NCBI RefSeq assembly: GCF_022539665.2
Contig: NC_081338.1
Span: forward strand, 5,565,243 to 5,629,242
Length of the DNA stretch: 64,000 nucleotides
Origin: Daphnia carinata
Taxonomy: Eukaryota; Arthropoda; Branchiopoda; Diplostraca; Daphniidae
Direction of reading: 5' to 3'
Shown here: piece after piece, positions 35,106 through 46,579 of the stretch
Layout of the letters: every line of letters starts with the position of its first letter
How positions within the stretch are numbered: position 1 is the first letter of the stretch
The notes under the pieces: generated by a model
What the model saw: the letters and a program-made list of their open reading frames with translations, nothing else
What the model was told of the DNA's origin: nothing
Databases searched by the model: none
Program-made: the position numbers and the translations under genes

Positions 35106-35422
35106 CAGGTTGGCTGCCACGCCACTAAATCTACATTAACTACGTCGCTATCGGAAGGATAGCGACCAAGGGGGACTTGCCCGCTGACAAGTCCGGGCTG
35201 ACATGATGATGGAGACCGTTTTGGGAACGCACACCCCTGGTCTCCACCACACATCGGGAAAAGGGAGTCCCTATGGTGCGTTGCCTACAGCGCCTTACGG
35301 CGAATCTTGGGCAGTGGCAACTGCTCCTCCTCATGACATATAGGCCATGAGGCAGAACAGCGCGGCCCGTCCCTATAAAGCTAAAAAAAAAAGGGGAGAA
35401 AAAGGGCGTGGCAGCCAACGTG
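35106..35422. mobile_element. Non-autonomous DNA element, piggyBac-like MITE
   Basis: The ends are inverted repeats: GTTGGCTGCCACGCC at 35,109-35,123 and GGCGTGGCAGCCAAC at 35,405-35,419. The right end is flanked by TTAA (35,423-35,426) and the left by CTAA, consistent with a TTAA target site with one change, as piggyBac elements use. The 317-bp interior is GC-rich with hairpins (TCGCTATC/GATAGCGA, GGACTTG/CAAGTCC) and codes for nothing. Assignment to piggyBac rests on the flanks only. Confidence 0.6.
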
Positions 35423-35587
35423 TTAATTAGTACTACACAATTACACAATCAAAAAATACAACGATACCACAAAGACCAGGCGATGACGTGGCGACCACGA
35501 GGCGACGGATGAGGCGAAGACGGGCCGACGGGCGAGGTGAAGGCGGGGTGACGAGCGAGGCGAACACGGGGTGACGGGCGGGGCGAA

Positions 35588-35936
35588 CACGGGCGAGGCG
35601 AAGACGGGCGAAGGCGAAGACGGGCGAGGCGAAGGCGAAGACGGGCGAGGCGAAGGCGAAGACGGGCGAGGCGAAGGCGAAGACGGGCGAGGCGAAGGCG
35701 AAGACGGGCGAGGCGAAGGCGAAGACGGGCGAGGCGAAGGCGAAGACGGGCGAGGCGAAGGCGAAGACGGGCGAGGCGAAGGCGAAGACGGGCGAGGCGA
35801 AGGCGAAGACGGGCGAGGCGAAGGCGAAGACGGGCGAGGCGAAGGCGAAGACGGGCGAGGCGAAGGCGAAGACGGGCGAGGCGAAGGCGAAGACGGGCGA
35901 GGCGAAGGCGAAGGCGAAGACGGGCGAAAACTGTAG
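35588..35936. repeat. 21-bp GC-rich minisatellite (about 15 copies)
   Basis: The unit GAAGACGGGCGAGGCGAAGGC repeats exactly 14 times plus a partial copy, with degenerate relatives upstream to ~35,480. Because 21 is a multiple of three, several frames stay open on both strands (a GEDGRGE heptad on plus, a Ser/Pro/Arg heptad on minus). These look like by-products: there is no start context, splice structure or recognisable flanking domain. Confidence 0.92.
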
Positions 35937-36369
35937 GAAAGAAATGTGTTGGCTAGAAAGTAGCAATGAAAAGGCGGCCTGCTGAAATAGTGGTTGTTAA
36001 CCATTGACACATAGAGAAGCAGGCTGCTTTTTACCAGATTAAGACTTACAGGAAAGATGAGTGGTCCAAGAGCATAACAATGTCATGATGCATTGCAATC
36101 CATAGTTTTGTTTCATTAGTGACCATCCTTCAGGGCCAGCATTCTTTGCACTTTTAATTCCATAGGCTAAAAAAAGGCAAAGCCACATTAATTTCATACT
36201 GACTGTCGAAACATAAGTATAATACCTCACTCCTCAACACAAAACCTTGCCGTTTGAACGCCTCAGTAGATATGATGAGAAGACGAAGGAAATGGTGATG
36301 GTTGAGGGTTTGCAAAACCACTTATGCTGTGTTTCTCAGACGGGACAGGACACAACGAATGGACAAAGA
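35937..36369. other. No gene recognised
   Basis: AT-rich sequence between the minisatellite and the right arm of the inverted duplication. No gene, RNA or clear repeat is seen. Confidence 0.4.
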
Positions 36370-38111
36370 GTAGCAGAATGAAATTATGATGTTCCAATAC
36401 ATTTGACTTGTGTTGTTTATGACCTTCTTTCACCGTCAGCATCTTTTGCAGTTTAAGTTTCAGGAGCTGCGTCTTAAAAACAGAATCATATACATCATAT
36501 CATTCTGACTGCCAAAATATAAATTTTATACCTATCAACGAACAATTGAGTAGCACGATGAATGCAAAATAATAAATTGCAGAAGTTTGTGGCTATGGCA
36601 GCTGACAACCTGACTAATTTTTGCACAGAAATAATCCATTTAATATGATTCACTTCAAAAGTACACAGAAGAATGAAAACTCAAAAATACGAATCATACC
36701 ATTAGATTTTATTATACTTTTCTTCGGAATGTAACACATAAAACAAACAAATCAGACACCGGTTTCCCAGTTCACTGTTGATTCACTTGTCATAAAAAAA
36801 CATACGTCCATTAGCGCCATCTTTTATCTTAATATACAACCAAAAATGAAAGTCGCACATAAAATATGGATAATTTTTTTAAGAGAACTCGTCAATTCTA
36901 TTTTTAGAGCGTTTAGTGCTAAGCGGCATGGAATCGTGAGGCGGAAAAGCACACAGGGTAAAGGGATAGACGACACTGGAGAACAAACTGGTGGCCATAT
37001 TATATAGCAAAAAAAGAAGTATTATCAACTATATTGTCAGATTAAACGTCTCAGCGTAGAAACAACTGTGTACCTTGGCATTTTCTGAGTGTTGTAGACT
37101 GGATTATAAATACATTCATTGCAACGCAATAGCTAAAAGTTTGCAACCAGGCTGTTAGAATCATTGAGTCTGAATAAAGGAAAATACAATCAAATATAAA
37201 CATTAACAATTTAGTTGTAAATGTCAACTACTTGAATCCTTAAACTAGCCCAATTTCTCCGTTGGACGCCCTTTGGTATAACAAGGCCTTTTAAGGTTCA
37301 CGTAGTAAAGAAGTCAGACAAAATTCTTCTGATTTTGGCACTACCATTTGCAGTTATCTTGAAAAACTGCAAGTTCACTAAGCAAAACCTGGCAAAAAAT
37401 TACAAAATACAAGTTAAGTTTTCCTTACCTAATGGTTGTTTAACATAAGACAGCAACATAATTTCCATTTCCGAATCATTTCCTTGCAAACCGTGAAAAA
37501 AGGTTTATACCGTGATTTAAAATCCTTATTTTGTTTTTCTGTCACAATGTCATATGACTTAATTCACTACAAGCTGTGGTACCGACCACTACATGGCGTT
37601 CCATTTACCTCACTTTTCCCCGCTAGATGTCACTATTTGGCGCCCCCGTTTAAACTGGTTACGATTTGCACAGAATTTGATCTCGGCATAGCAATTTCTA
37701 TAGCCGCTGTTCAATAAGAAACCGCCACACGCCCTGGTATTTGATAGCGCCAACATATTTAGTAGATGCCAATTTATTAGAGCAATCTGGCGGTCCAAAA
37801 ATGTCAGATACCGGAACATACTGGCGATTTAGTAAGGAATGCCATCTCGGAAACTTAAAGCGAGTAGCTCAAGTTGATTTGCATACGCTACTGTTCCTTA
37901 TGCACTTCATGCCAGTACCGTACGTCGGAGTATACCAATCTTACAATCTTATCTTTGTCATAGCTCAAGGTAAACCGAGCCGTTTCCTGTCACTGCGTAC
38001 TTGAGCAATCATCTTTCATTCGATCTAAGCAATATATCGTTCTGCTCTTGCTAGCAGCGCTTTTGGTATTACTTGAGTTTCCTGATCATCTTCTTCTGGT
38101 GTTGTTCAAAA
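36370..38111. repeat. Right arm of large inverted duplication
   Basis: Reverse-complement partner of 28,761-31,490, lacking foldback copy B. 36,400-36,890 pairs with 31,010-31,450, 37,000-37,560 with 29,330-29,960, and 37,600-38,060 with 28,790-29,240. It carries the CCCGCTAGATGTCACTATTT block at ~37,620, which also occurs at 15,180 and 29,210. No gene is recognised. Confidence 0.65.
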
Positions 38112-39093
38112 TCAGGTGTGCTTAATGCCCAAATGATTTAGATCAGCTTCGTCCAAAATTAAAAACCTGACTCCCGAGAAGACAAATACTCCACAGTCGA
38201 CAAAATCCTTAAATCGCACCGCGGTCGCGACAACAATATTACACCCAGCTTGAAGATTTGATCGCTGATAGCTCGTGACAGTTCATCCATATATAATCAC
38301 AGACTTTAAAAGCGAACTGTAGGAGAATTTACACGCCTCGCGGTGAATTAGGATGGCCAATTCACGAGTGGGTGCGACAATTACAACTTCTGGCTTTTGC
38401 TCCATGGCATGAGACGCAGCAGCAACACCTTGTTCTAAAAATGTTCAAAACCGTTCCAAGCACCCCACCTGCATGAAAAAATATTAAATTTTAGATGACT
38501 TAATCAACGAATATCACGAAGGGTTTGTTGAGTATCTTAGATGCAATTGGACCGTTCAGTAGTCGTAATTACCGGCGTGCCCACGCAAATTACTTTTACT
38601 TCAACTTCGAAAGGAGTCGGTACGAAGCATCAAGGTTTCAAAATTACACAGCGTTAATTAATTGGATTACCGTTTTGACAGAGCCTGTGACAGCACAAGC
38701 AATTAAATCTCTTTTGGCAAGAATACCTGCAACTGAAGCTTTCTGAACATGTGTTGGTTTTATGTAGCCAGAATTTTTAATGTTTTGAAGTAGTAGCTGG
38801 CGCAGGACGGCTTCTTCGAATGGTGTTATGTATTGAGGTACTTCTTTTCCTGTAACCTAAAGCAAACCCAATATATATTTTTAAATCATAAAATACAGTT
38901 TCGAGAAATGGTTTACCTGAAGGATGAATTTTTCCAAATTGTTAAAGCGTTCCCCATAGACGATGCCCTTAAACAGTTCCTTTTCATCGTATGTCACAGC
39001 TTCCGGAATGTATTGCTCATGTTGTTTCCAACTTTCTGTCAATTCACTGAATAGATTCGGGCAGCCTTTCGAGGTGTGGCCAGCTTCATGACA
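38112..39093 (-). pseudogene. vasa-like DEAD-box helicase pseudogene, minus strand
   Basis: Three exons in Vasa order on the minus strand. Exon 39,093-38,917 has a CCHC remnant CHEAGHTSKGCPN, then EQYIPEAVTYDEKEL and NNLEKFILQ. Exon 38,856-38,671 reads VTGKEVPQYITPFEEA, then the Q motif GYIKPTHVQKA and motif I as AVTGSVKT (Gly to Val in the Walker A). Exon ~38,468-38,112 has LEQGVAAASHAMEQKPEV, motif Ia APTRELAI, an in-frame stop in the IIYG segment, then LILDEAD (motif II intact) and a stop soon after. The C-terminal helicase half is missing. The broken Walker A and nonsense codon make it a pseudogene. It keeps introns and lacks the satellite insertion, so it may be closer to the source gene than the array copies. 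Confidence 0.85.
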
Positions 39094-42000
39094 CTAGTGG
39101 TAAAACCATATTAAAGTAATCACACTATGAATACAAGAAAACACTTACCTTGTGACCCTAGACAGAAAAACAGTAGATCAATTAAGCCAATCTAAAAATA
39201 TGCCTTTTCTTTTATTAGTGATGAAGATGGAATTTTCTGTCCTATTTGTTTCTGTCATGGACTGTGGGGTCCACCAGTACAAAACTCTACATCAGCAACA
39301 ATCTTTTCTCAGTGCTCACAAGCTGCAATTCTCGTGAATGAAAAAATTTTAATTAAAAATAATTTGAAAAACAGTTGTAACGCCAAGCATTATTAAACAA
39401 CTTGCCTACCTAAGGAAACCGCTGGAACCACAATCCTGAAATGATTGAAATTACAAGCTCTGTTTATTTCATTAATTCTAATTTTTTAAAAAGTACAAAG
39501 CCTGACTGCATGGTTGAGCAGTTTGGCTTGATGCCTTTTTTAAAAAGCAAGAAGGTTGCCATTATCACAATGTGCCTGTCGTGCTTACTTTAAGGACACA
39601 AGTTACCGTCAATGATATCAAGCAGATAAGCTTTTCTTGCGTTCATGGTATGAGATGAAACTAACGGCAAAGAATAATGCAATAGTGGAAGAATGATATT
39701 ACCATACATTTACAATCCTTCTTAATGGCCATCTGGCATGGAGATGAGAGAACGAGGACCAAGGCACCACGATGTCTTGTTCACAACTTGTGATATTCTC
39801 TAAAATTTAGAAAAAAAAACAATGACTCAGCGTGAAAAGAATTACTTCTTATAGTTTCTTCTTCATAACATACCATTCATTTTGTAATTTAAAAAGGAGT
39901 TTCAAATATTAGGTATTCTCAGACTAAAGCTTCTGGTGCTGGTGAATTTCATCAATGTTTTCTTGGCGAAACATTCACTCAAGTATTACTTTACCATTGC
40001 TGCCTCATGTGTCCAATATTTCGCCTGTCAGATGCACGACACCAATATCATACACGACAAAGAACTAGCAAATGGCGACTGATGCCGGTTCAGAAAACTC
40101 AAGCAGGGTTGCCACACATTTCAAAATGGACGGCGCATTCAACTTAGGAATAGGGCTCGGCCCCGATCGTCTTTGATCGGGGCAAACCGCGGTTTTTCAT
40201 TAAAAAATGGTCAAACCGTCGGAATAATTATCTGACTGCAATCCAAATAAATAGGCCAAAAATGTCCTCTGTAGAACGGGTACACCAATGCATCAATCGT
40301 GAGACGTTAAAAAGCGAAAAGAGTAAAAGACCAAAGAAACTCCCAAACTGGAATAGTGTTGTTAGTCCTTGTTTGCGGGCCTATTTCATTAATATCCAAA
40401 TAGACTTGGCCGTCAGACTGCGCGGGGGTTATGGGTTACCTATATTAGTTCAATATTTGTTGTACTATGGTAGAAGACGCAAAATATTCACATTCGTACA
40501 GTCTTACCTCCACAAATGTACCACAACTATAACACCGTCGTCGATCGATTCGCCTATCAGGTAAGTTGAATTTATACTAACTAGCTTCATTGCCTTCTTT
40601 AATTGTAGAAACTAAGAGGATATCAACTTCGATTAAATTAGTTCTAAATCTATGTTAGCCAACTAAATCTTAATTAAATAGAACAGTTACCAATAGTATT
40701 CCATTTCTTTAGCAAACAACCATTTTCCAGTCCATGGGTGAGTAGGTGCTGAAGTGTTTACCCTGGCTGCCTTTCAAACTGCATCAAATGAGGAATTGAA
40801 AATTGTTAAGTACCACTGATTATTTAAAACATTTATAGTACTATACTGTATCTTCACTGTGTCTGCTAGGTTTTATTCTTGCTGGTATTCATCCGAACAT
40901 CATGTACATTATTTCACGTTACTAACATGCTACTCCTGAATGTAAATAGAAATTATTAAGCATTGACAATCTTATCAATACAGTTGAAATATGTATATGT
41001 GATTATTGTTTTTGCAAAACATTATTAAAAAGTAGTCTCTGCACAAATAAATCTGCTTGATATTTCATCGTCTTCTGACTTTGAATAATTTTCTGATTGT
41101 ATGGTAAATCTAAATAATCTGATCACTAAAATACCTTGGCTTACATGGCTTCGACAATGTGTTTATAAATCTGGTCAGTCTGTATTAAAACAATACTGCT
41201 ACCATAATAAAACTCCTCAATCAATTACCTAGATAAACTATAAACAAAACATACAAATACCCAGAAATAATTTATGAATAATGTCTTTGTCCACAAACGG
41301 TCAGATGTCCTGTAATGACAATTCCAATATTTCCTGTTCCAGCTACATTCAGCAGCTAAAAAGACCTTTTGTATGACATACTTCATTTTTCTCTGACAAG
41401 AGATGGAAATAAACAGCATTTCTCAGACAGCCCAATGAACGGAAATTACTTGTAGGAATCTACCGGTTAAGTTACATGTTAATCCTAACCTATGTTATGG
41501 TACCAGATATTGTTTTTCTCACCTCTTGACTACAAATTTTGCGCCAGAATGAAGAAAGCCTTTTTCTTTCTTGTCAGTTATGCGCCAGAAAATACCTCAT
41601 GCTTTGTTGTCATGCTTTTCCCAATAAGCCGTAAAGCAAAACGAAAGCAGTAGCCAGCACTAAAGACCAGATTGGCTGTGATCCGGGGCTCACCACTCTC
41701 CCCCATGCCTGTAACAGGCCATTCACGGGATGACTGACATTTCCTACTGGTCTCTTAGTGAAGAGTAGAGCTTAGATTTGATCAGTGCTAATCTCAGTGG
41801 ACTGGATGGGAAAATGCAAAAGGTTTGTCCCTAGATAACCCCACCAACCAGTACTATCACATCACTGCCAATACAGAGAAGGAAATTAAAAAGTTATTTA
41901 AAATTGAATAGATATTTTACCATTAGAATGACACTGCAACACATAGCTCTAGGAGATTCCACAAAAAAATTTATCCTATTGTAGAGTAGATCTTGACTTA

Positions 42001-42150
42001 AACGTAACACGAATGCCATCACCTAAAATTACAAAACTTAGATTACATGCCAGCATAACAAAAATGCTGCAAGCTTACATTTGGTAAACCTTGAATTTAT
42101 ACCGCAGAGGACCCACCAAACAGTGTAGCCATCTATTGGTAAGGAATCAA
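39094..42150. repeat. Composite duplicated region (partner blocks inverted)
   Basis: 39,180-40,110 pairs in reverse with 32,070-33,010. 40,085-40,190 holds the start of the unrecognised duplicated ORF (MATDAGSENSSRVATHFKM, plus strand). 40,690-41,420 pairs with 13,900-15,060 in reverse. 41,750-42,150 pairs with 31,500-31,850 in reverse. An open frame at 40,262-40,564 is unrecognised and unsupported. Confidence 0.6.
40160..40183. other. Perfect 9-bp stem-loop
   Basis: GCCCCGATC and GATCGGGGC enclose a 6-nt GTCTTT loop. The reverse-complement copy at 15,228-15,250 keeps the fold with one base pair lost at the base of the stem. Confidence 0.7.
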
Positions 42151-42460
42151 GTTTGACTTCACTCAAAAGCTCTCGGTATTCAAGAAGTTAGGCTTAAAAA
42201 TAAGCCCGATAAAATAAGCCCGACAAAATAAGCTCAACAAAATAAGCCCGACAAAATAAGCTCAACAAAATAATCCCGACTTTTCTCAACCTAATGTTGA
42301 CGCGGCAGCACGATGAACAATGAATTTATACTGACAGACGACCTATCAAACAGTATAGCCATCTACTGGTAAGGTATCCAGTTCTATTTCATTCAACGGC
42401 TCCCGATGTTCAAGAAATTAGGGCTTGAAAATAAGCCCGACAAAATATATAAGCCCGCCA
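42117..42460 (+). repeat. ~230-bp tandem duplication with 14-bp minisatellite
   Basis: AGCCATCTATTGGTAAGG at ~42,127 and AGCCATCTACTGGTAAGG at ~42,357 begin two diverged copies of one block, each leading to AAAATAAGCCCGA. In the first copy this 14-bp motif is amplified about six times (42,196-42,280) with C/T variants. Confidence 0.75.
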
Positions 42461-42524
42461 CCATGGGGAATGTATTGCTTCTTCTTATGTAAAACACTGC
42501 AACAAGTGTGGCTAATGAAAATAA

Positions 42525-43280
42525 CATATGGAAATACATAGGATTGAATAACTTTGATGTGTCACGCTAGCGCTGAACATGAACCGTTTTGGAATAATAC
42601 ATAGGATTGAATAACTCTGATGTGTCACGCTAGCGCTGTAGTGTACTGGCGCGCCAGTAGTTTTTAAATTCGGTGTATTTCCAAAACAGTTGATGTTATG
42701 AAAAAAATAGCAATTTTTTCGGAATCAGCATCAAATTTTGAGTATATTCTGACATTTTCAAGCAATTCCAACGATGGTTAATTTTTTACGGTTTTCGAGG
42801 CAATTTTCCCACGGTCATTTTCTTCGTTTTTCTCCATTTTGTTAAGTTAAATGTCAAAACAAAGCCGATATTCGTGAGCAGCGTTCAATTTCGAATCAGA
42901 ATAATGTATTTTAAACTGAATTAAGCAAGGATTACGAAAAATAATATCTTTTACACGTGAACCTTATTGCATTTGAAGTATTAAAAGTGGAAGTTGCTAT
43001 AGACCTTACCCTAGCACCGGACGATCGCTGAAACCCAATGTAGAAAACTGCACATCGTACCAATAGGTGGCTATAGTGTTTGGGAGACCGTCTGTAGTAG
43101 AAATTCCTGAAACGAAGTTGTTACTCACATTTTATTCGACGCTTAATACTGTTAAATACTATTATTTGGTGCTAACATACAATTTAACGTAAAAATGTTG
43201 GGGATATATTTTAGGGCATTTTTCCGCTATTACAGTCATTCGTATCATTTTCGCAGCCGACTATGTCTGGCTTATTTTGC
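42525..43280 (-). mobile_element. Foldback (MITE-like) element, copy C
   Basis: Closest to copy B over ~42,585-43,280, including the TACTGGCGCGCCAGTA centre at about 42,642-42,657. The first arm is rearranged: GGATTGAATAACT and CACGCTAGCGCTG occur twice, at 42,541 and 42,605, so part of the arm is duplicated. No coding capacity. Confidence 0.7.
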
Positions 43281-44439
43281 TATTACCCAAACAAATAGTG
43301 AACTATAGAATGAGTTGTTTATCTTTAAAAGCAAGTGAAATGAAGTTTCGGAAGAGATTGGAGAAGAGCAAAGGTTACTTACTGATCTGATGTTGATGTT
43401 TTGATAGCTTTTCACCCACTTTCCTAGAAATGTTGGTAAGCACAAGTTGAACGGAATGTGAATGCTGTACTAATAGGTGGCGATACTGTTTGGCGGACAC
43501 TTTCTGATAAAAATTCTATAAGTTAAATTGTTAATTTCTCGCGAAATTAAAATATAGCAATATCATTCCGATAGTTTATTTATCTTTTGACTATCATGTT
43601 GTCCATTTAAAGATGATTTAATTTCAATCCTAAGTAAAATGGTAGTCAGTTTATTGGCATGCATGCATTAAGGTGTTAATACCAAACGAAAATCTACCGG
43701 ATTGCTTGGGCAATAATAGCAAATGCTGCGTGGATTGAAGGTGGAAAAGACAGGGTAATAAGCAAATTTAGCTATATATATTTAGGTGTTAAATAAATTA
43801 ACTAACGCCTTTTCATACAAATTAATGAAAAACATCCAACCTCAATATGTTTAACTTACCAACATTTGTTAATTTTCAACACAACCTGCATATACGCTGC
43901 TATTATTATAATTAATTATACTTTTACCTGCACATATTGTACGGTTTTTTCGATTAAATTTCACGATACTTACACACATTTACCTATTGCATGAAACAAA
44001 CATGTAGTAGATGGGTCAGGATAAATGATGTTAACGTTCATTATCCTTAAATCTTCCCCAACTCACCTTTAGCCTACAAAAGTCAGGAACTTTACTAAGT
44101 TGACCCAACTTCCTATTCAAACCTTACCCCCATGCAAGTTAGGAGTGATTAGCACAACCTACCCCAATCTACCGAACCAATTAATTTCATATTTACATCA
44201 TACTACCCTCCACCACCCCCTCAACCCTCATCTCTGTGTAATTTTTTCTAGAACTTAAAAGCTAATAACTCCACACATTTACCAACAAAAGCAAATATTA
44301 AAACAGATAAGTAACATAAAGCAAAATCGCTGAGAAACGTGCTCAACCATCCTGTTGCGACAACACAATCCGGAATTTGAAGCGTAGATGCATATTGCAA
44401 CATTCGGAAGTTGCGCGGCTGTACTCTTTCGTCGCCTTA
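43281..44439. repeat. Non-coding, includes inverted piece of macrosatellite
   Basis: 43,467-43,660 is the reverse complement of a macrosatellite segment (16,200-16,393; for example TTTCTGATAAAAATTCT and GGTGGCGATACTGTTTGG). The remainder (43,660-44,439) is AT-rich with no gene or repeat that I recognise. Confidence 0.6.
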
Positions 44440-44640
44440 TTCACGTCCACTCTTTCCACTCATTACATCCATTTCGCAATTCCCTAAATCACGATCGATC
44501 ACCAACAGCTAGAAAAATTCGTTTTACAAAAAAAAAAAGTTATTTAATTTACTAAACATCGCTCCATTTATACATATTCAGATTACATACCCCTTCAGTT
44601 CTTTTTTTTTTTTTCATCGCCGAACTGCGAATAGATTAAA
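44440..44640 (-). repeat. Inverted diverged copy of 12.82-12.99 kb
   Basis: Contains AATTCGTTTTAC followed by an A-tract, and CAGATTACATACCCCTTCAG, which are reverse complements of segments flanking the first vasa fragment. No coding exon is seen attached to it. Confidence 0.55.
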
Positions 44641-46579
44641 TACATTGACCTGCAAATGTATTATCCAACGTCACTGTTTCAGGAATCAGGTCCTAGAAAT
44701 GGTGCTTAGTTCTCGTCATTGACATTTATCAAAATGTTTATCTGTTAACCCTTCCATATTTTTTAAAAAGCCATGTCGACTTTTATTGCCTATTTAGAAC
44801 AAGTCAAGCAGAACATTATTGGAATGTTTGTTTCGATGAACTTCAAATTGTTACCCTTTGGTTAAGTGGTTCAAATTATCTACGTAAACTAGTTGTTAGA
44901 GATTTCATGTGATACAGGTTAGGTGACCTGGACTTGCTACACTGTTCATCTCCGTACTGAGGAAACTGTAGCATTCTGCATTTCTTTTCCTATGATAATT
45001 TCGTAAAGTAAGTAAAAATTTTCTCAACAATTGAAAGATTTCTGAAGCTGACAAAATAAAGTTCTTATACAATTTGACAGTTGTATGAGATCAAATACTC
45101 AAGATGAGTGGTTAGCAGCCAGTCGTACAGCTCACCAGTTTCTGTAGATTTGCAGTAACAATCATCACACTTTCCTTACAAAAAAAACTATATTAATCGT
45201 CAACCAAGTAATTTAAATTAAATCATTTTACCTGTTAACATTAGATCACTTCTCATGTGTTTCCAACAGAAAGATAACAGCATAAAAAATTAGGGGAAAA
45301 TAAATTTGTCATGGAAGATTTCTTTCTTCGACTGGCAACGGGTCAAGTACCTGTGGTATTCGTGATTTTAGTTTTATGTGCCATATATTATAGTGCTGGC
45401 CACTTGTACTGGTACACAAGTTCTGCATAAGCAAATGGACCGCTTTGGAGGAACAAGAAATTTCTCAATACATCCTTGTTTATGAAGAAAACATCTAGTT
45501 AAACTAAATGAAAACAAAAGGTTGTTAGTAATTAATAGCGAAGCAATTGGGGAAAAACACCCATAAAGAGGAAACGAATAACCCCTAAATAAGACGGAAA
45601 GCATCAGAAATTTAAGAGTAATATAAAAACAATTAAATATGGATTACTTTCAGTTTAAGTGCAAATCCTTTGATGTTTGGTCCAACTCTTTCTCTGGCAG
45701 ACTGCATCACAATAGTAAACGGCATAGATTTGTCATTCTACTCACGTCTTCCCTCATTCTTCAGTAACAGTTTATTACACGTGTCCGAAACAGGGCGAAT
45801 AGCAAGTAGATAGAAAGGTGTTGTCCGTCTGGTTATCCCTTTAATAGATTTTTTTAAAAATAGAATTACAAACAAGATATATTTCTTGAACACTGGTACT
45901 TGACAACTTCTTGGCGGTCATTTTATTTCTTTTCTGATGATGCTTCACACGTGAAGTTCCTCTCGTCGAAATAACAAATGCTCGTCTGAATGCATATCGA
46001 GAAAATGAAATAAAAAAAAAATTAATAGCGAACAGTTACAAATTTAACTTACCACTAAAAACAAAAATCAATGACAACAATCTCATGCAGTCATTAAAAT
46101 TAATAGAACCTGAAAATAAAAAATTAACCATCAAGAGTTTATCATGGATGGTGGCTTTTACGCTGCAACTGCCATTCTGTGAAGAGGTCAATTTCAACAC
46201 TTCCTTGTGAAACACTGCGAACATAACAATAGCAATAAAAAAAACACGTGTGCACACCTTCGAAGTTGGTGCTCTACTAAGCTGGCAAGATGAAAATACA
46301 CATAGGATTTTCTACTTCTCCAAATTGCCAAGGTTATTCTATGGAAGACGTCATTGCTAGAACTCCAGGCAAATTGAGGGGGATAGGATAGGAATCCATT
46401 GTTCAACACCAATAATGGCCTTTATATTTTTCACTCCCACACTCTAAAGCTCTATTCCGAGAAGACGTGGCATGTAAAACAGTAGCCAGAAGTGCTAAAA
46501 TTCAACGTACGAAAAAAAAAAAAAAAAAAAAAAAACGAAAAATTATCTTACCCTTCCCTTTCAAACTGACTTATGAATT
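44641..46579. other. No gene recognised
   Basis: AT-rich sequence with several short open frames on both strands, none longer than ~76 codons and none with a recognisable motif. A run of about 23 A residues lies at ~46,512-46,535. Confidence 0.4.

Noticed and set aside
35433-36010. Proline/serine/arginine-rich minus-strand frames of 177 and 189 codons, and the plus-strand Gly/Glu/Asp repeat frame
   Set aside because: They exist only because a 21-bp minisatellite keeps every frame open; there is no gene structure or flanking domain.
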